Position numbers and translations under genes: made by a program
Origin: Sphingomonas sanguinis
Lineage (GTDB): Bacteria > Pseudomonadota > Alphaproteobacteria > Sphingomonadales > Sphingomonadaceae
NCBI RefSeq assembly: GCF_001476905.1
Contig: NZ_LDTE01000044.1
Location: 1 to 64,000 of the forward strand
Reading direction: 5' to 3'
Length of the DNA: 64,000 nt
Part shown: in pieces, positions 6,690-15,991 of the stretch
How the letters are laid out: every line of letters begins with the position of its first letter
How positions within the stretch are numbered: the first letter of the stretch is position 1
Notes under the pieces: generated by a model
The model's database searches: none
Seen by the model: the letters and a program-made list of their open reading frames with translations, nothing else
Told to the model about the DNA's origin: nothing

Positions 6690-7616
6690 TTATTCAAGGT
6701 TCGCCAGCAGCGCTTCGGGCACGCCATAGCCCCATTCGGTATATTTGCGGGCGATGATCCGCAGAACGGCGCGCAACTCGGGCGAGGCGTCGCCGACTCG
6801 GTGGCTCATGATGATCGGCGAATGCGCGGGTTCGACGAGATCTAGATAGCGCACATCCTCGGTCCGCGCCTTGCGTACCGACTCCGGGATCACCGCCACC
6901 CCCTCTTCGGCGGCGACCAGACCGATCGCGATCTGCAACTCGCGCGCCTCGACGATCTGGTTCGGGCTCAGGCCATTATCGTGGAACAGCGACAGGACCT
7001 GATCGGCATAGCTGGGACGCGATGCACTGGGATAGAGAACCAGCTTTTCGCGCGCCAGGGCCGACAGGGATACCGGCGCGCCGTCCTGACCCAAATGGCT
7101 TCCCATCGGGACCGCCGCGACGAGCGACTCCCGCCGGAGCACGGTGCGCCGCACCGCCGGATCGTCGAAGCGGATACGGCCGAAACCGATATCGATCCGC
7201 CCCTCCTTCAACGCCGCGATCTGGTCCAGCGTCGGGCTTTCGACCAGTGTCAGCTCGACATCGGGCATCTCGGCCCGGAACTCGCGGATCAGCGCGGGCA
7301 GGCGCGCATAGATGGTCGAGGCGACGAACCCCATGGTGAACCGTCGCCGGTCGGTCGCGATCGCGGCATCCATCATCGTCCGCATGTCATCGACGCGCCG
7401 CAGCACCTGCACCGCCTGATCGTGGAACAGCTGCCCCATCGGGGTCAGCGCGAGCGGTCGGCTCGTCCGGTCGATCAGGGACGCGCCGACCTCCGCCTCC
7501 AGTTGCTGGATCGACCGGCTGAGCGGCGGCTGCGCCATATGCAACCGTTCGGCCGCGCGGTTGAAATTCCGCTCGGCGGCCACCGTGACAAAGTAACGAA
7601 GCTGACGCAGGTCCAT
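6690..7616 (-). CDS. LysR-type regulator, CatM/BenM/CatR-like (copy 2), divergent from catB
   Basis: The start ATG 7616 (M-D-L-R-Q-L-R-Y-F) has GGAGAG upstream; the longer open frame to 7733 would overlap the promoter and lacks family support. The product has 308 residues and is similar to copy 1 along its whole length, with matching L-Y-P-S-A-S-R-P-S-Y and L-Q-I-A-I-G-L-V-A-A-E-E-G segments, so the pair looks like a tandem duplication. It is transcribed divergently from catB across 109 bases containing an ATAC-N7-GTAT site. That is the classical arrangement of catR/catM with its target, so muconate-dependent activation of catB is likely. Confidence 0.88.
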   Translation of the reverse strand: MDLRQLRYFVTVAAERNFNRAAERLHMAQPPLSRSIQQLEAEVGASLIDRTSRPLALTPMGQLFHDQAVQVLRRVDDMRTMMDAAIATDRRRFTMGFVASTIYARLPALIREFRAEMPDVELTLVESPTLDQIAALKEGRIDIGFGRIRFDDPAVRRTVLRRESLVAAVPMGSHLGQDGAPVSLSALAREKLVLYPSASRPSYADQVLSLFHDNGLSPNQIVEARELQIAIGLVAAEEGVAVIPESVRKARTEDVRYLDLVEPAHSPIIMSHRVGDASPELRAVLRIIARKYTEWGYGVPEALLANLE

Positions 7617-7622
7617 AGGATC

Positions 7623-7637
7623 ATACTCTCCAAGTAT
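7623..7637. promoter_or_regulatory. CatM/BenM-type operator ATAC-N7-GTAT
   Basis: ATAC (7623-7626) and GTAT (7634-7637) flank a 7-base spacer. This is the consensus described for CatM/BenM regulators and also satisfies the T-N11-A LysR rule. It lies 7 bases upstream of the divergent lysR start and about 90 bases upstream of catB, so it can serve both autorepression and catB activation. Confidence 0.75.
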
Positions 7638-7725
7638 CGCCAGAAGACCATAATGATCTTTGCGCGTCCAGATCGCCAAGCCTAGTTTCCGGGGAAATTC
7701 GGATAAAACTGGATAGGAAGAGGTT

Positions 7726-8883
7726 ATGGCCACGATCGTCGAGATCGATACCTATATCGTCGATATCCCGACGATCCGGCCGCACGTGCTCGCGATGGCC
7801 ACCATGCATCACCAGTCGATCGTGCTGGTCCGGCTGCGCGACTCCGACGGCGTCGAGGGGATCGGCGAAGGCACGACCATCGGCGGTCTCAGCTATGGCG
7901 AAGAAAGCCCGGAGGGCATCAAGCTCGCCATCGACACCTATATCGCCCCCGTCCTCGAAACCTGCGACCCGTCGCAGGTCGGGGCCGCGATGGCCAAGAT
8001 CGGCAAGAGCATCTTCGGCAATCACCTCGCCAAATGCGCGGTCGAAACCGCCCTGCTGGACCTGGCTGGCAAGCGGCTGGGCGTGCCCGTCTCCACGCTG
8101 ATCGGCGGCGGCGCGATCCGCGACCGGTTGCCGGTCGCCTGGACACTGGCCAGCGGCGATACCGCGCGCGACATCGAGGAGGCCGAACGGGTCCTGGCCG
8201 AACGGCGGCATAACATCTTCAAGCTCAAGATCGGCAAGCGCGACGTGCGCGCCGATGTCGCCCATGTCGCCGCGATCAAGCGCGCGGTCGGCGACCGGGG
8301 CAGCGTGCGCGTCGACGTCAACCAGAACTGGAGCGAGGCGCAGGCCGATCTCGGCATGAAGCTGCTGGAGGAGGCGGGCGTCGATCTGGTCGAACAGCCG
8401 GTCGCGCGGCACGATCATGCCGCCATGGCCCGGCTGTCCGCCAAACATGTCGTCCCGTTGATGGCGGACGAGGCACTGCACGGGCCTGCCGACGCCTTCG
8501 CCATTGCGGCGTGCGGCGGGGCGCGGGTCTTCGCGGTCAAGATCGCCCAGTCCGGCGGCCTGCTACCGGCCCATGCCGTGGCCACGATCGCACAGGCGGG
8601 GGGCGTCGGGCTCTATGGAGGTACGATGCTGGAGGGCGGGGTCGGCACCGCGGCGTCGGCGCATCTCTGCGCGACCCTGCCGTCGCTGGCCTGGGGGACC
8701 GAGTTGTTCGGCCCACTCCTGCTGACCGAAGACATATTGGCCGAGCCTCTGCACTATGCCGATTTCCACCTGAGCGTGCCGACCGGCCCCGGCTTGGGCA
8801 TCGCGCTGGACGAGGACCGCGTCGCGTTCCACCGACGCGACCGTCGCTCCCCTACCCTTCATGTCGTCGCGGGAAGAGGTTGA
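7726..8883 (+). CDS. catB: Muconate cycloisomerase
   Basis: This converts cis,cis-muconate to muconolactone in the catechol branch of the 3-oxoadipate pathway. The 385-residue enolase-superfamily protein has the expected catalytic parts: K-L-K-I-G (KxK base) near residue 166, metal ligands in D-V-N-Q-N-W, V-E-Q-P and A-D-E-A-L, and an N-terminal capping domain with H-H-Q-S-I-V-L-V. AGGAAGAGG precedes ATG 7726. It is the first gene of a long plus-strand operon and is followed by catC after 3 bases. A short Arg-rich C-terminal tail makes it slightly longer than typical CatB. Confidence 0.93.
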   Translation: MATIVEIDTYIVDIPTIRPHVLAMATMHHQSIVLVRLRDSDGVEGIGEGTTIGGLSYGEESPEGIKLAIDTYIAPVLETCDPSQVGAAMAKIGKSIFGNHLAKCAVETALLDLAGKRLGVPVSTLIGGGAIRDRLPVAWTLASGDTARDIEEAERVLAERRHNIFKLKIGKRDVRADVAHVAAIKRAVGDRGSVRVDVNQNWSEAQADLGMKLLEEAGVDLVEQPVARHDHAAMARLSAKHVVPLMADEALHGPADAFAIAACGGARVFAVKIAQSGGLLPAHAVATIAQAGGVGLYGGTMLEGGVGTAASAHLCATLPSLAWGTELFGPLLLTEDILAEPLHYADFHLSVPTGPGLGIALDEDRVAFHRRDRRSPTLHVVAGRG

Positions 8884-8886
8884 ACC

Positions 8887-9177
8887 ATGTTGTTTCACGT
8901 CGAAATGGATGTCGACATTCCGCTCGGCTTCGATGCCGAGGAAGCGGCACGGCTCAAGGCCGCCGAGAAGGCCCGTTTCCAGGAGCTGCAACGCGCGGGC
9001 ACCTGGCGCCACATCTGGCGGGTGGTCGGCCAATACGCCAATGTCAGCATCTTCGATGTCGGCTCCAATGCCGAGTTGCACGACATCCTGATGAGCCTGC
9101 CGCTCTACCCCTTCATGACGATCCGCGTGACGGCGCTGTGCCGTCACCCCTCGTCCCTCCACGACGACGACCGCTGA
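8887..9177 (+). CDS. catC: Muconolactone delta-isomerase
   Basis: A 96-residue protein with the typical CatC start M-L-F-H-V-E-M-D-V, the conserved E-K-A-R-F-Q-E-L-Q-R-A-G-T-W-R-H-I-W-R segment and L-P-L-Y-P-F-M. It isomerises muconolactone to 3-oxoadipate enol-lactone, normally as a decamer. It begins 3 bases after catB and is followed by catA after 59 bases. The length and motifs are normal for the family. Confidence 0.93.
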   Translation: MLFHVEMDVDIPLGFDAEEAARLKAAEKARFQELQRAGTWRHIWRVVGQYANVSIFDVGSNAELHDILMSLPLYPFMTIRVTALCRHPSSLHDDDR

Positions 9178-9236
9178 CGATCGGAACCGCACGACCGCCG
9201 ACGAGCGGCCGGACAGACAGAATATAGGAGAGTGTG

Positions 9237-10130
9237 ATGGATATCAGCTTCGTGAAAACCCCCGCCATCCAGGATCTGCTCGACCGCGTCGCGGGCACGG
9301 CGTCCGACAAGGGCGATCCGCGCGTCAAGGCGATCCTGCGCGACCTGGTGGAATCGCTGATGGTGCTGATCGTCAAGCACGACATCGACGAGAACGAAGT
9401 CTGGGGCGCGGTCAACTTCCTCCAGAACGGCGCGGGCGAGTTCGGGCTGCTGATGCCGGGCGTCGGCCTCGAACATTTCCTCGACCTCTATATGGACGCC
9501 AAGGACGCCGAGGCGGGCAAGAGCGGCGGCACGCCCCGCACCATCGAGGGGCCGCTCTATGTCGAGGGCGCGCCGCTGGTCGACAATGACGCCAATCTGA
9601 CCGACGATCCCGACGATACCGACACCCTCTACATGGCCGGACGGGTCACGGGACCGGACGGCGAGCCGGTCACGAACGCCATCCTCCATGTCTGGCACGC
9701 CAATTCCAAGGGCTTCTACTCGCATTTCGACCCCACCGGCGAGCAGACGCCGTTCAACAACCGCCGCCGCATCCGGCTGGGCGACGATGGGCGCTATGCG
9801 TTCCATTCCAAGATGCCCAACGGCTATAGCGTACCGCCCGGCGGTGCCTCCGACCGGTTGATGCAGGTGCTCGGCCGCCACGGCAATCGCCCGGCCCATG
9901 TCCATTTCTTCATCGAGGCGCCCGGCTATCGCCAGCTGACGACGCAGATCAATTTCGGCGACGATCCCTTTGCCGCCGACGACTTCGCGTTCGGCACCCG
10001 CGAGGGGCTGCTGCCGGTGCCGAACCGCCAGGGCGACACCGCGCACATCGCCTTCGATTTCCAGCTCCAGCGCGCCGACGATGCCGAGGAGGAAGCCTTC
10101 TCGCACCGCGCCCGTCTCGCCGTCGCCTGA
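9237..10130 (+). CDS. catA: Catechol 1,2-dioxygenase
   Basis: An intradiol ring-cleaving dioxygenase that turns catechol into cis,cis-muconate. The ATG at 9237 is preferred to the adjacent GTG 9234 because TAGGAG is then 6 bases away. In the 297-residue product the Fe(III) ligands are visible as Tyr161 (G-F-Y-S-H-F-D), Tyr197 (N-G-Y-S-V-P-P), His221 and His223 (R-P-A-H-V-H-F-F). The N-terminal helical dimerisation region is present. It lies between catC and benA in the same operon, so ring cleavage and benzoate hydroxylation are co-expressed. Confidence 0.93.
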   Translation: MDISFVKTPAIQDLLDRVAGTASDKGDPRVKAILRDLVESLMVLIVKHDIDENEVWGAVNFLQNGAGEFGLLMPGVGLEHFLDLYMDAKDAEAGKSGGTPRTIEGPLYVEGAPLVDNDANLTDDPDDTDTLYMAGRVTGPDGEPVTNAILHVWHANSKGFYSHFDPTGEQTPFNNRRRIRLGDDGRYAFHSKMPNGYSVPPGGASDRLMQVLGRHGNRPAHVHFFIEAPGYRQLTTQINFGDDPFAADDFAFGTREGLLPVPNRQGDTAHIAFDFQLQRADDAEEEAFSHRARLAVA

Positions 10131-10149
10131 TCCCCGGAAGGATATTGTC

Positions 10150-11526
10150 ATGACCGACCTTCGCGAACGCCTTGCCACCGCCGTCGTCGACGATCCCGCC
10201 ACCGGGGCCTTCCGGTGCCGCCGCGACGTGTTCACCGACCCCGCGCTGTTCGAGCTGGAGATGCAGCACATCTTCGAGGGCAATTGGGTCTATCTGGCGC
10301 ATGAAAGCCAGATCCCGGAGAATAACGACTATCTCACCACCTATATCGGTCGCCAGCCGATCATCATCACCCGCGACAAGACCGGGACGCTGAACGCTGT
10401 CATCAACGCCTGCGCGCATCGCGGCGCGATGCTGTGCCGTCGCAAGCATGGCAACAAGGGCAGCTTCACCTGCCAGTTCCATGGCTGGACCTTCAGCAAC
10501 GCGGGCAAGCTGCTGAAGGTCAAGGACGGCAAGACCGGCGATTATCCCGCCGGGTTCAATACCGAAGGGTCGCACGACCTGACCCGCGTCGCCCGGTTCG
10601 AGAATTATCGCGGCTTCCTGTTCGGCAGCCTGAACGCCGACGTGCCGCCGCTCGAGGACTGGCTCGGCTCGACGCGCATCGTCATCGACCAGATGGTCGA
10701 CCAGGCACCTGACGGGCTGGAAGTGCTGCGCGGCAGTTCGACCTATGTCTATGACGGCAACTGGAAGCTGCAGATCGAAAACGGTGCCGACGGCTATCAT
10801 GTCAGTGCGGTCCACTGGAATTATGCGGCGACCGCCAACCGCCGCGCGGAGGACTCGATCAAGGCGGTCGATGTCGATGGCTGGTCCAAGAGCGTCGGCG
10901 GCGTCTATGCGTTCGACCACGGCCATATCCTGCTCTGGACGAAGCTGCTCAACCCCGAGGTTCGCCCGATCTATGCGCATCGCGAGGCGCTGGCGGCGCG
11001 GGTCGGCGAGGAGCGCGCGGAATTCATCGTCGGGCAGACCCGCAATCTGTGCCTCTATCCCAACGTCTATCTGATGGACCAGTTCTCGACCCAAATCCGG
11101 GTCGTCCGCCCGATCTCGGTCGATCGCACCGAAGTGACCATCTATTGCTTCGCGCCGAAGGGCGAGAGCAACGCCGACCGCGCCTTGCGCATCCGGCAAT
11201 ATGAGGATTTCTTCAACGTCAGCGGCATGGGCACGCCCGACGATCTGGAGGAATTCCGCTCTTGCCAGAAGGCCTATGAGGGCGCGGGCGAACTGTGGAA
11301 CGACCTGAGCCGCGGGGCGACGCGTTGGATCGCCGGGCCGGACGGAAACGCGCGCGCCATGGGCATCGAACCGCTGCTCAGCGGCGAGCGCAGCGAGGAC
11401 GAGGGGCTGTTCGTCCGCCAGCATGAATATTGGGCGCAGTCGCTGATCGCCGCGATCAACCGCGACGGCGGCGGGAATGGCGGTGCCACGCTGCGCCCGG
11501 TCGACCGGCTGGAGGTGGCGGCATGA
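10150..11526 (+). CDS. benA: Benzoate 1,2-dioxygenase, large (alpha) subunit
   Basis: This is the catalytic subunit of the Rieske dioxygenase that converts benzoate to its cis-1,2-dihydrodiol. The start at 10150, after GGAAGGATATTGTC, gives 458 residues, the normal size. The Rieske ligands are Cys88, His90, Cys108 and His111 (C-A-H-R-G and C-Q-F-H-G-W). The mononuclear-iron region is [14 protein letters not shown]. The open frame extends far upstream over catA, but that part lacks any motif. Its stop overlaps the benB start. A related benzoate or toluate substrate cannot be excluded from sequence. Confidence 0.92.
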   Translation: MTDLRERLATAVVDDPATGAFRCRRDVFTDPALFELEMQHIFEGNWVYLAHESQIPENNDYLTTYIGRQPIIITRDKTGTLNAVINACAHRGAMLCRRKHGNKGSFTCQFHGWTFSNAGKLLKVKDGKTGDYPAGFNTEGSHDLTRVARFENYRGFLFGSLNADVPPLEDWLGSTRIVIDQMVDQAPDGLEVLRGSSTYVYDGNWKLQIENGADGYHVSAVHWNYAATANRRAEDSIKAVDVDGWSKSVGGVYAFDHGHILLWTKLLNPEVRPIYAHREALAARVGEERAEFIVGQTRNLCLYPNVYLMDQFSTQIRVVRPISVDRTEVTIYCFAPKGESNADRALRIRQYEDFFNVSGMGTPDDLEEFRSCQKAYEGAGELWNDLSRGATRWIAGPDGNARAMGIEPLLSGERSEDEGLFVRQHEYWAQSLIAAINRDGGGNGGATLRPVDRLEVAA

Positions 11527-12011
11527 GCCTGACCTACGACCGGCTCCTCGCCTTCCTCTACCGCGAGGCACGGCTGCTCGACGATCGGCAATGGGACGAG
11601 TGGCTGGACTGCTACGCCCCGCACGCGGTCTTCTGGATGCCCGCCTGGGACGATGACGACATGCTGGTGGAGGACCCGCAGCGCGAGATTTCGCTCATCT
11701 ACTATCCCGATCGCACCGGGCTGGAGGACCGCGTCTTCCGGATCAAGACCGAGCGATCGGGGGCGAGCATGCCCGAGCCGCGCACCAATCACGCCGTATC
11801 GAACGTCGAGATCCTCGGCGAGGCAGACGGGCAAATGCAGGTGCGGTTCAACTGGCACACGCTGAGCCACCGCTACAACGAGACGCTGAGCTTCTTCGGC
11901 ACGTCCTTCTACACGATCGACACGACCGGCGCGCAGCCGCTCATCACCAACAAGAAGGTCGTCCTGAAGAACGACTATATCCGCCAGGTGATCGACGTTT
12001 ATCACGTCTGA
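11523..12011 (+). CDS. benB: Benzoate 1,2-dioxygenase, small (beta) subunit
   Basis: This 162-residue protein starts at ATG 11523, overlapping the benA stop in ATGA, which implies translational coupling. It has the cone-shaped ring-hydroxylating beta-subunit pattern: [30 protein letters not shown] and a C-terminal [15 protein letters not shown]. The subunit stabilises the alpha3-beta3 oxygenase and has no redox centre of its own. Confidence 0.92.
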   Translation: MSLTYDRLLAFLYREARLLDDRQWDEWLDCYAPHAVFWMPAWDDDDMLVEDPQREISLIYYPDRTGLEDRVFRIKTERSGASMPEPRTNHAVSNVEILGEADGQMQVRFNWHTLSHRYNETLSFFGTSFYTIDTTGAQPLITNKKVVLKNDYIRQVIDVYHV

Positions 12012-12035
12012 TGCCCGGCGCCCGGAGAGGATATC

Positions 12036-13067
12036 ATGGGCTACAGTATCGCATTGAACTTCGAGGATGGCGCAACGCGCTTCATCACCTGCGCCCCGGG
12101 TGAGACGGTGCTGGACGCCGCGTTCCGCCAGAGGATCAACCTGCCGATGGACTGTTCCGACGGCGTGTGCGGCACCTGCAAATGCCGCTGCGAACAGGGC
12201 GCCTATGATCTCGGCGACGACTATATCGACGAGGCGCTGACCGCCGACGAGGCGGAGGAAGGGCTGGTCCTGACCTGCCAGATGCGCGTCTCGTCCGATT
12301 GCGTCGTCGCGGTGCCCGTCCCCTCCACCGCCTGCAAGGTGAAGCCCGCCGTGCATGAGGGTGCCGTGGCGGCGGTGGACCTGGTGTCCGACAGCACGAT
12401 CCTCCTCACCCTGCGGCTGGACGATCCAGCCGCGCTCGGCTTCCTGCCCGGCCAATATGTGAATCTGGCGGTGCCGGGCACGGACCAGCACCGCGCTTAT
12501 TCCTTCAGTTCCAAACCCGGCGCGGCGGAGGCCAGCTTCCTGATCCGCAACATGCCCGGCGGGCTGATGAGCGGATGGCTGACATCTGTCGCCAAGCCCG
12601 GCGCGCGCATGAGCTTCGTCGGCCCGCAAGGCAGCTTCTTCCTGCGGGCGGTGGAGCGGCCGACGATCCTGCTGGCGGGTGGCACCGGCCTGGCCCCGAT
12701 CCTGTCGATGCTGGAGGTGTTGGCCGATACCGGGACGGACCAGCCGCTCCACTTGATCTACGGCGTGACCCGAGACGGCGACATGGTCGAGGTCCCACGG
12801 ATCGAGGCGCTGGCAGGCCGCCTCCCCTCGCTGAGCTGGACCGCGTGCGTCGCCGATCCCGAGAGCGCGCATCCGCTGAAAGGCTATGTCACCGATCATC
12901 TGACCGATACGCACCTGAACGCGGGCGATTGCGATATCTATCTGTGTGGGCCGCCGCCCATGGTCGAGGCGGTGCGCGTCTTCCTGCGCGACAAGGGCGT
13001 CGAGCCCCGGCATTTCCACTATGAGAAGTTCGCGCCGAGCGAAGCGCCGGTTGCGGTGGCAGCATGA
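12036..13067 (+). CDS. benC: Benzoate 1,2-dioxygenase electron-transfer component (reductase)
   Basis: This single-chain NADH reductase passes electrons to BenAB. The N-terminal plant-type [2Fe-2S] domain has Cys40, Cys45, Cys48 and Cys81 (C-S-D-G-V-C-G-T-C). It is followed by an FAD domain (H-R-A-Y-S-F-S-S motif) and an NAD domain with G-G-T-G-L-A-P-I and C-G-P-P-P-M-V. The length of 343 residues is normal. GGAGAGGATATC precedes ATG 12036, and the gene overlaps benD by 4 bases. Confidence 0.93.
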   Translation: MGYSIALNFEDGATRFITCAPGETVLDAAFRQRINLPMDCSDGVCGTCKCRCEQGAYDLGDDYIDEALTADEAEEGLVLTCQMRVSSDCVVAVPVPSTACKVKPAVHEGAVAAVDLVSDSTILLTLRLDDPAALGFLPGQYVNLAVPGTDQHRAYSFSSKPGAAEASFLIRNMPGGLMSGWLTSVAKPGARMSFVGPQGSFFLRAVERPTILLAGGTGLAPILSMLEVLADTGTDQPLHLIYGVTRDGDMVEVPRIEALAGRLPSLSWTACVADPESAHPLKGYVTDHLTDTHLNAGDCDIYLCGPPPMVEAVRVFLRDKGVEPRHFHYEKFAPSEAPVAVAA

Positions 13068-13840
13068 CATTCGCCGGACGCTTTCGCGACAAGGTGATGG
13101 TGGTGACTGGGGCCGCCCAGGGCATCGGCCGCGGCGTGGCGCTGCGCGCCGCCGCCGAGGGTGCTGCCGTCCTGCTGGTCGACCGCGCCGACTTCGTTTC
13201 CGACGTCGCGCGGGAAGCGGGCGAGCGGGCGGCGTTTTTCGTGTGCGACCTCGAAACCCATGACGGAGCGGCCGCCGCGATGGCAGCGGCGGTGACCGCC
13301 TTTGGCCGCGTCGACATCCTCGTCAACAATGTCGGCGGCGCGATCCGCATGCGTCCCTTCGCCGCCTTCGAGCCGGAGCAGATCGAGGCGGAAATCCGCC
13401 GTTCGCTGATGCCGACGCTGTGGGGCTGTCACGCGGTCCTGCCGATCATGCTGGGCCAGGGCGGCGGCACGATCGTCAACGTGTCGTCCAACGCGACGCG
13501 CGGCATCCGGCGCGTTCCCTATTCGGCGGCGAAGGGCGGGATCAACGCCCTCACCCAGGCCCTCGCAATGGAATATGGCGCGGCGGGCATCCGCGTCGTC
13601 GCGACCGCGCCCGGCGGCACGCAGGCACCGCCGCGCATCGTGCCACGCAACCCGAATGGCGACGACACCCGCGAACAGGCCTGGATGGCCGAGGCGGTGG
13701 AGCAGGTCACCAGCTCCACCTTCCTGGGGCGCTATGCCACGCTGGACGAGCAGATCGCGCCGATCCTCTTCCTGGCCTCGGACGAGGCTTCCTACATCAC
13801 CGGCTCGGTCCTGCCCGTGGCCGGTGGCGATCTGGGCTGA
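13064..13840 (+). CDS. benD: Benzoate cis-dihydrodiol dehydrogenase (SDR)
   Basis: It oxidises and decarboxylates the benzoate diol to catechol using NAD+. The 258-residue short-chain dehydrogenase shows the nucleotide motif T-G-A-A-Q-G-I-G near residue 16, N-N-V-G-G, the catalytic Ser in N-V-S-S-N, and Y-S-A-A-K. Its start overlaps the benC stop, so it is coupled to the dioxygenase genes. SDR sequence alone does not fix the substrate; the assignment relies on the conserved benABCD order. Confidence 0.9.
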   Translation: MTFAGRFRDKVMVVTGAAQGIGRGVALRAAAEGAAVLLVDRADFVSDVAREAGERAAFFVCDLETHDGAAAAMAAAVTAFGRVDILVNNVGGAIRMRPFAAFEPEQIEAEIRRSLMPTLWGCHAVLPIMLGQGGGTIVNVSSNATRGIRRVPYSAAKGGINALTQALAMEYGAAGIRVVATAPGGTQAPPRIVPRNPNGDDTREQAWMAEAVEQVTSSTFLGRYATLDEQIAPILFLASDEASYITGSVLPVAGGDLG

Positions 13841-13850
13841 CTGGAGCGAT

Positions 13851-14564
13851 ATGAAGAGCAAGATTTATCCCTCGCCCGCCGCGGCGCTCGACGGGCTGTT
13901 GTTCGATGGCATGACGATCATGTCGGGCGGCTTCGGCCTGTCAGGCAATCCCGAAAGCCTGATCCCGGAAATCCGCGCGAGCGGGGTGAAGGGGCTGACC
14001 GTCATTTCCAACAATGCGGGGGCGGACGGCTTCGGCCTTTGGATGCTGCTGGAAAGCCGTCAGGTCGCCAAGATGATCTCTAGCTATGTCGGCGAGAACA
14101 AGCTGTTCGAGCAGCAATATCTGTCGGGCGAGCTGGAGCTTGAGCTCAACCCGCAAGGCACGCTCGCCGAGCGCATCCGCGCAGGCGGCGCGGGCATCCC
14201 GGCCTTCTATACGAAGACCGGCGTCGGCACCGTCGTCGCCGAGGGCAAGCCGGTCGAGACGTTCGAGGGACAGGAGTATGTCCGCGAAACCTGGCTGCGC
14301 GCCGATCTATCGATCATCAAGGCGTGGAAGGCCGATCCGGCGGGCAATTTGATGTTCCGCAAGACCGCGCGCAACTTCAACCCGAACATGGCGACCGCCG
14401 GCAAGGTGACGGTGGTCGAGGTGGAGGAGATCGTCGAGGCGGGCACGCTCGACCCCGACGCCATCCACACGCCGGGCATCTATATCGATCGCATCGTGCT
14501 GAGCACGATCAACGAGAAGCGTATCGAAAAACTGACGACCCGCGCGCGGGAGGAAGTCGCATGA
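13851..14564 (+). CDS. catI: 3-oxoadipate CoA-transferase, subunit A
   Basis: With catJ it moves CoA from succinyl-CoA to 3-oxoadipate. The ATG at 13851 gives 237 residues; the frame is open further upstream but there overlaps benD. The family-I CoA-transferase alpha signature [10 protein letters not shown] lies near residues 28-37, and the C-terminal part has the usual [17 protein letters not shown] precedes the start. The last bases overlap catJ. By sequence alone it could be an acetoacetate-type enzyme; position between benD and the enol-lactonase supports 3-oxoadipate. Confidence 0.87.
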   Translation: MKSKIYPSPAAALDGLLFDGMTIMSGGFGLSGNPESLIPEIRASGVKGLTVISNNAGADGFGLWMLLESRQVAKMISSYVGENKLFEQQYLSGELELELNPQGTLAERIRAGGAGIPAFYTKTGVGTVVAEGKPVETFEGQEYVRETWLRADLSIIKAWKADPAGNLMFRKTARNFNPNMATAGKVTVVEVEEIVEAGTLDPDAIHTPGIYIDRIVLSTINEKRIEKLTTRAREEVA

Positions 14565-15211
14565 GCTGGACCCGTGACGAGATGGCGGCGCGCGCCGCCC
14601 GCGAACTTCAGGACGGTTTCTACGTCAACCTCGGCATCGGCATCCCGACGCTGGTGGCCAACCATGTCCCCGCCGGGATCGACGTGACGCTGCAGTCCGA
14701 AAACGGGCTGCTGGGCATCGGCCCCTTTCCCTATGAGGGCGAGGCCGACCCGGACCTGATCAACGCGGGCAAGCAGACGGTCACGACGCTGCCGACCTCC
14801 AGCTTCTTCTCCAGCGCGGACAGCTTCGCGATGATCCGCGGCGGCCATATCGACATGGCGGTGCTGGGCGCGATGGAGATCTCGGCGGGCGGCGACATCG
14901 CCAACTGGACCATCCCGGGCAAGATGGTGAAGGGCATGGGCGGCGCGATGGACCTGGTCGCGGGCGTCCAGCGCATCGTCGTCGTGATGGACCATGCCAG
15001 CAAGACCGGCAGCCCGAAGATCCTGCCCGACTGCACCCTGCCGCTGACCGGCAAGGCCTGTGTCGACCTGATCGTCACCGATTTGTGCGTCATGGCCTGC
15101 GACAAGCCGGGGCTGCGGCTGGTCGAACTGGCCCCCGGCGTCACGCTGGACGAGGTCCGGGCGAAGACCGGGGCACCATTCGCGGCGGATATGCTGGAAG
15201 GCGTCGTCTGA
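14561..15211 (+). CDS. catJ: 3-oxoadipate CoA-transferase, subunit B
   Basis: A 216-residue beta subunit with N-L-G-I-G-I-P-T and the catalytic glutamate in Q-S-E-N-G-L-L-G near residue 49. It starts at ATG 14561 inside the catI stop (ATGA) and its own stop shares a base with the next start (TGATG), so catI, catJ and the lactonase gene are translationally coupled. It forms the active CoA-transferase with CatI. Confidence 0.88.
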   Translation: MSWTRDEMAARAARELQDGFYVNLGIGIPTLVANHVPAGIDVTLQSENGLLGIGPFPYEGEADPDLINAGKQTVTTLPTSSFFSSADSFAMIRGGHIDMAVLGAMEISAGGDIANWTIPGKMVKGMGGAMDLVAGVQRIVVVMDHASKTGSPKILPDCTLPLTGKACVDLIVTDLCVMACDKPGLRLVELAPGVTLDEVRAKTGAPFAADMLEGVV

Positions 15212-15987
15212 TGCCGTTCGTCGCATCCAATGGGGCCGACATCTATTGGAAGGTCGAGGGCGAAACCGACCGGCCGCGCCTCGTGCTGCTCAATTCGATC
15301 GGCACCGACATGGACCTGTGGAGCCCGGTCCTGCAGCTGCTGCGCGAACACGCCACGCTGCTGAGGATCGACACCCGTGGGCATGGCGCGTCGGACGCGC
15401 CGCCGGGCGACTATAGCTTGGCCTGGCTGGCCCGTGACGTCGCGGCGGTGATGGACGCGGCCGGATGGGACAAGGCCCAGGTCGCTGGCGTGTCGCTGGG
15501 CGGCATGATCGCGATGCAGATGGCGCTGGACATGCCGAAGCGGGTGACGGGCCTGATACCGATCTGCACCTCCGCCACGATGGACCGTGCCGCATGGACC
15601 ACGCGCGTCGATACGGTGCGCCGCGACGGCATGGCGGGGATCGCCGATCTGGCCATGTCGCGGTTCCTCTCCCCCGCCTTCATCGCCGAGCGACCCGGCC
15701 ATGCGGCGACGATCCGTCGCGCGCTGCTCACCATGCAGGCCGAGGGCTATGCCGGATGTGCCGCCGCGATCCGCGACATGGCCCTGGCCGATCGGTTGGG
15801 TGGGATCGCCTGTCCGACCCTGGTGATCTCGGGCGAGCGCGACAGCTCGACGCCCTATGTCGGCCATGGCGAGCATCTGGTCTCGGCCATTCCCGGCGCG
15901 CGGCATATCGCCCTTCCCGCCGCCCATCTCGCGCCGCTCGAAGCGCCCGATGCACTGGCCGACGCTATCCTGAACCATCGGAGTTGA
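15211..15987 (+). CDS. catD: 3-oxoadipate enol-lactonase
   Basis: This 258-residue alpha/beta hydrolase opens the enol-lactone made by CatC to give 3-oxoadipate. It shows L-L-N-S-I-G-T-D near residue 30, D-T-R-G-H-G-A-S-D, the nucleophile elbow G-V-S-L-G-G, a late acid residue in S-G-E-R-D and the catalytic His in A-A-H-L-A-P. These are typical of PcaD/CatD. The enzyme is shared by the catechol and protocatechuate branches, so pcaD is an equally valid name. It begins on the last base of catJ. Confidence 0.88.
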   Translation: MPFVASNGADIYWKVEGETDRPRLVLLNSIGTDMDLWSPVLQLLREHATLLRIDTRGHGASDAPPGDYSLAWLARDVAAVMDAAGWDKAQVAGVSLGGMIAMQMALDMPKRVTGLIPICTSATMDRAAWTTRVDTVRRDGMAGIADLAMSRFLSPAFIAERPGHAATIRRALLTMQAEGYAGCAAAIRDMALADRLGGIACPTLVISGERDSSTPYVGHGEHLVSAIPGARHIALPAAHLAPLEAPDALADAILNHRS

Positions 15988-15991
15988 CCTC

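Noticed and set aside
9970-10149. N-terminal extension of BenA overlapping catA.
   Set aside because: No family similarity and full overlap with catA. ATG 10150 has a ribosome binding site and gives the normal BenA length.
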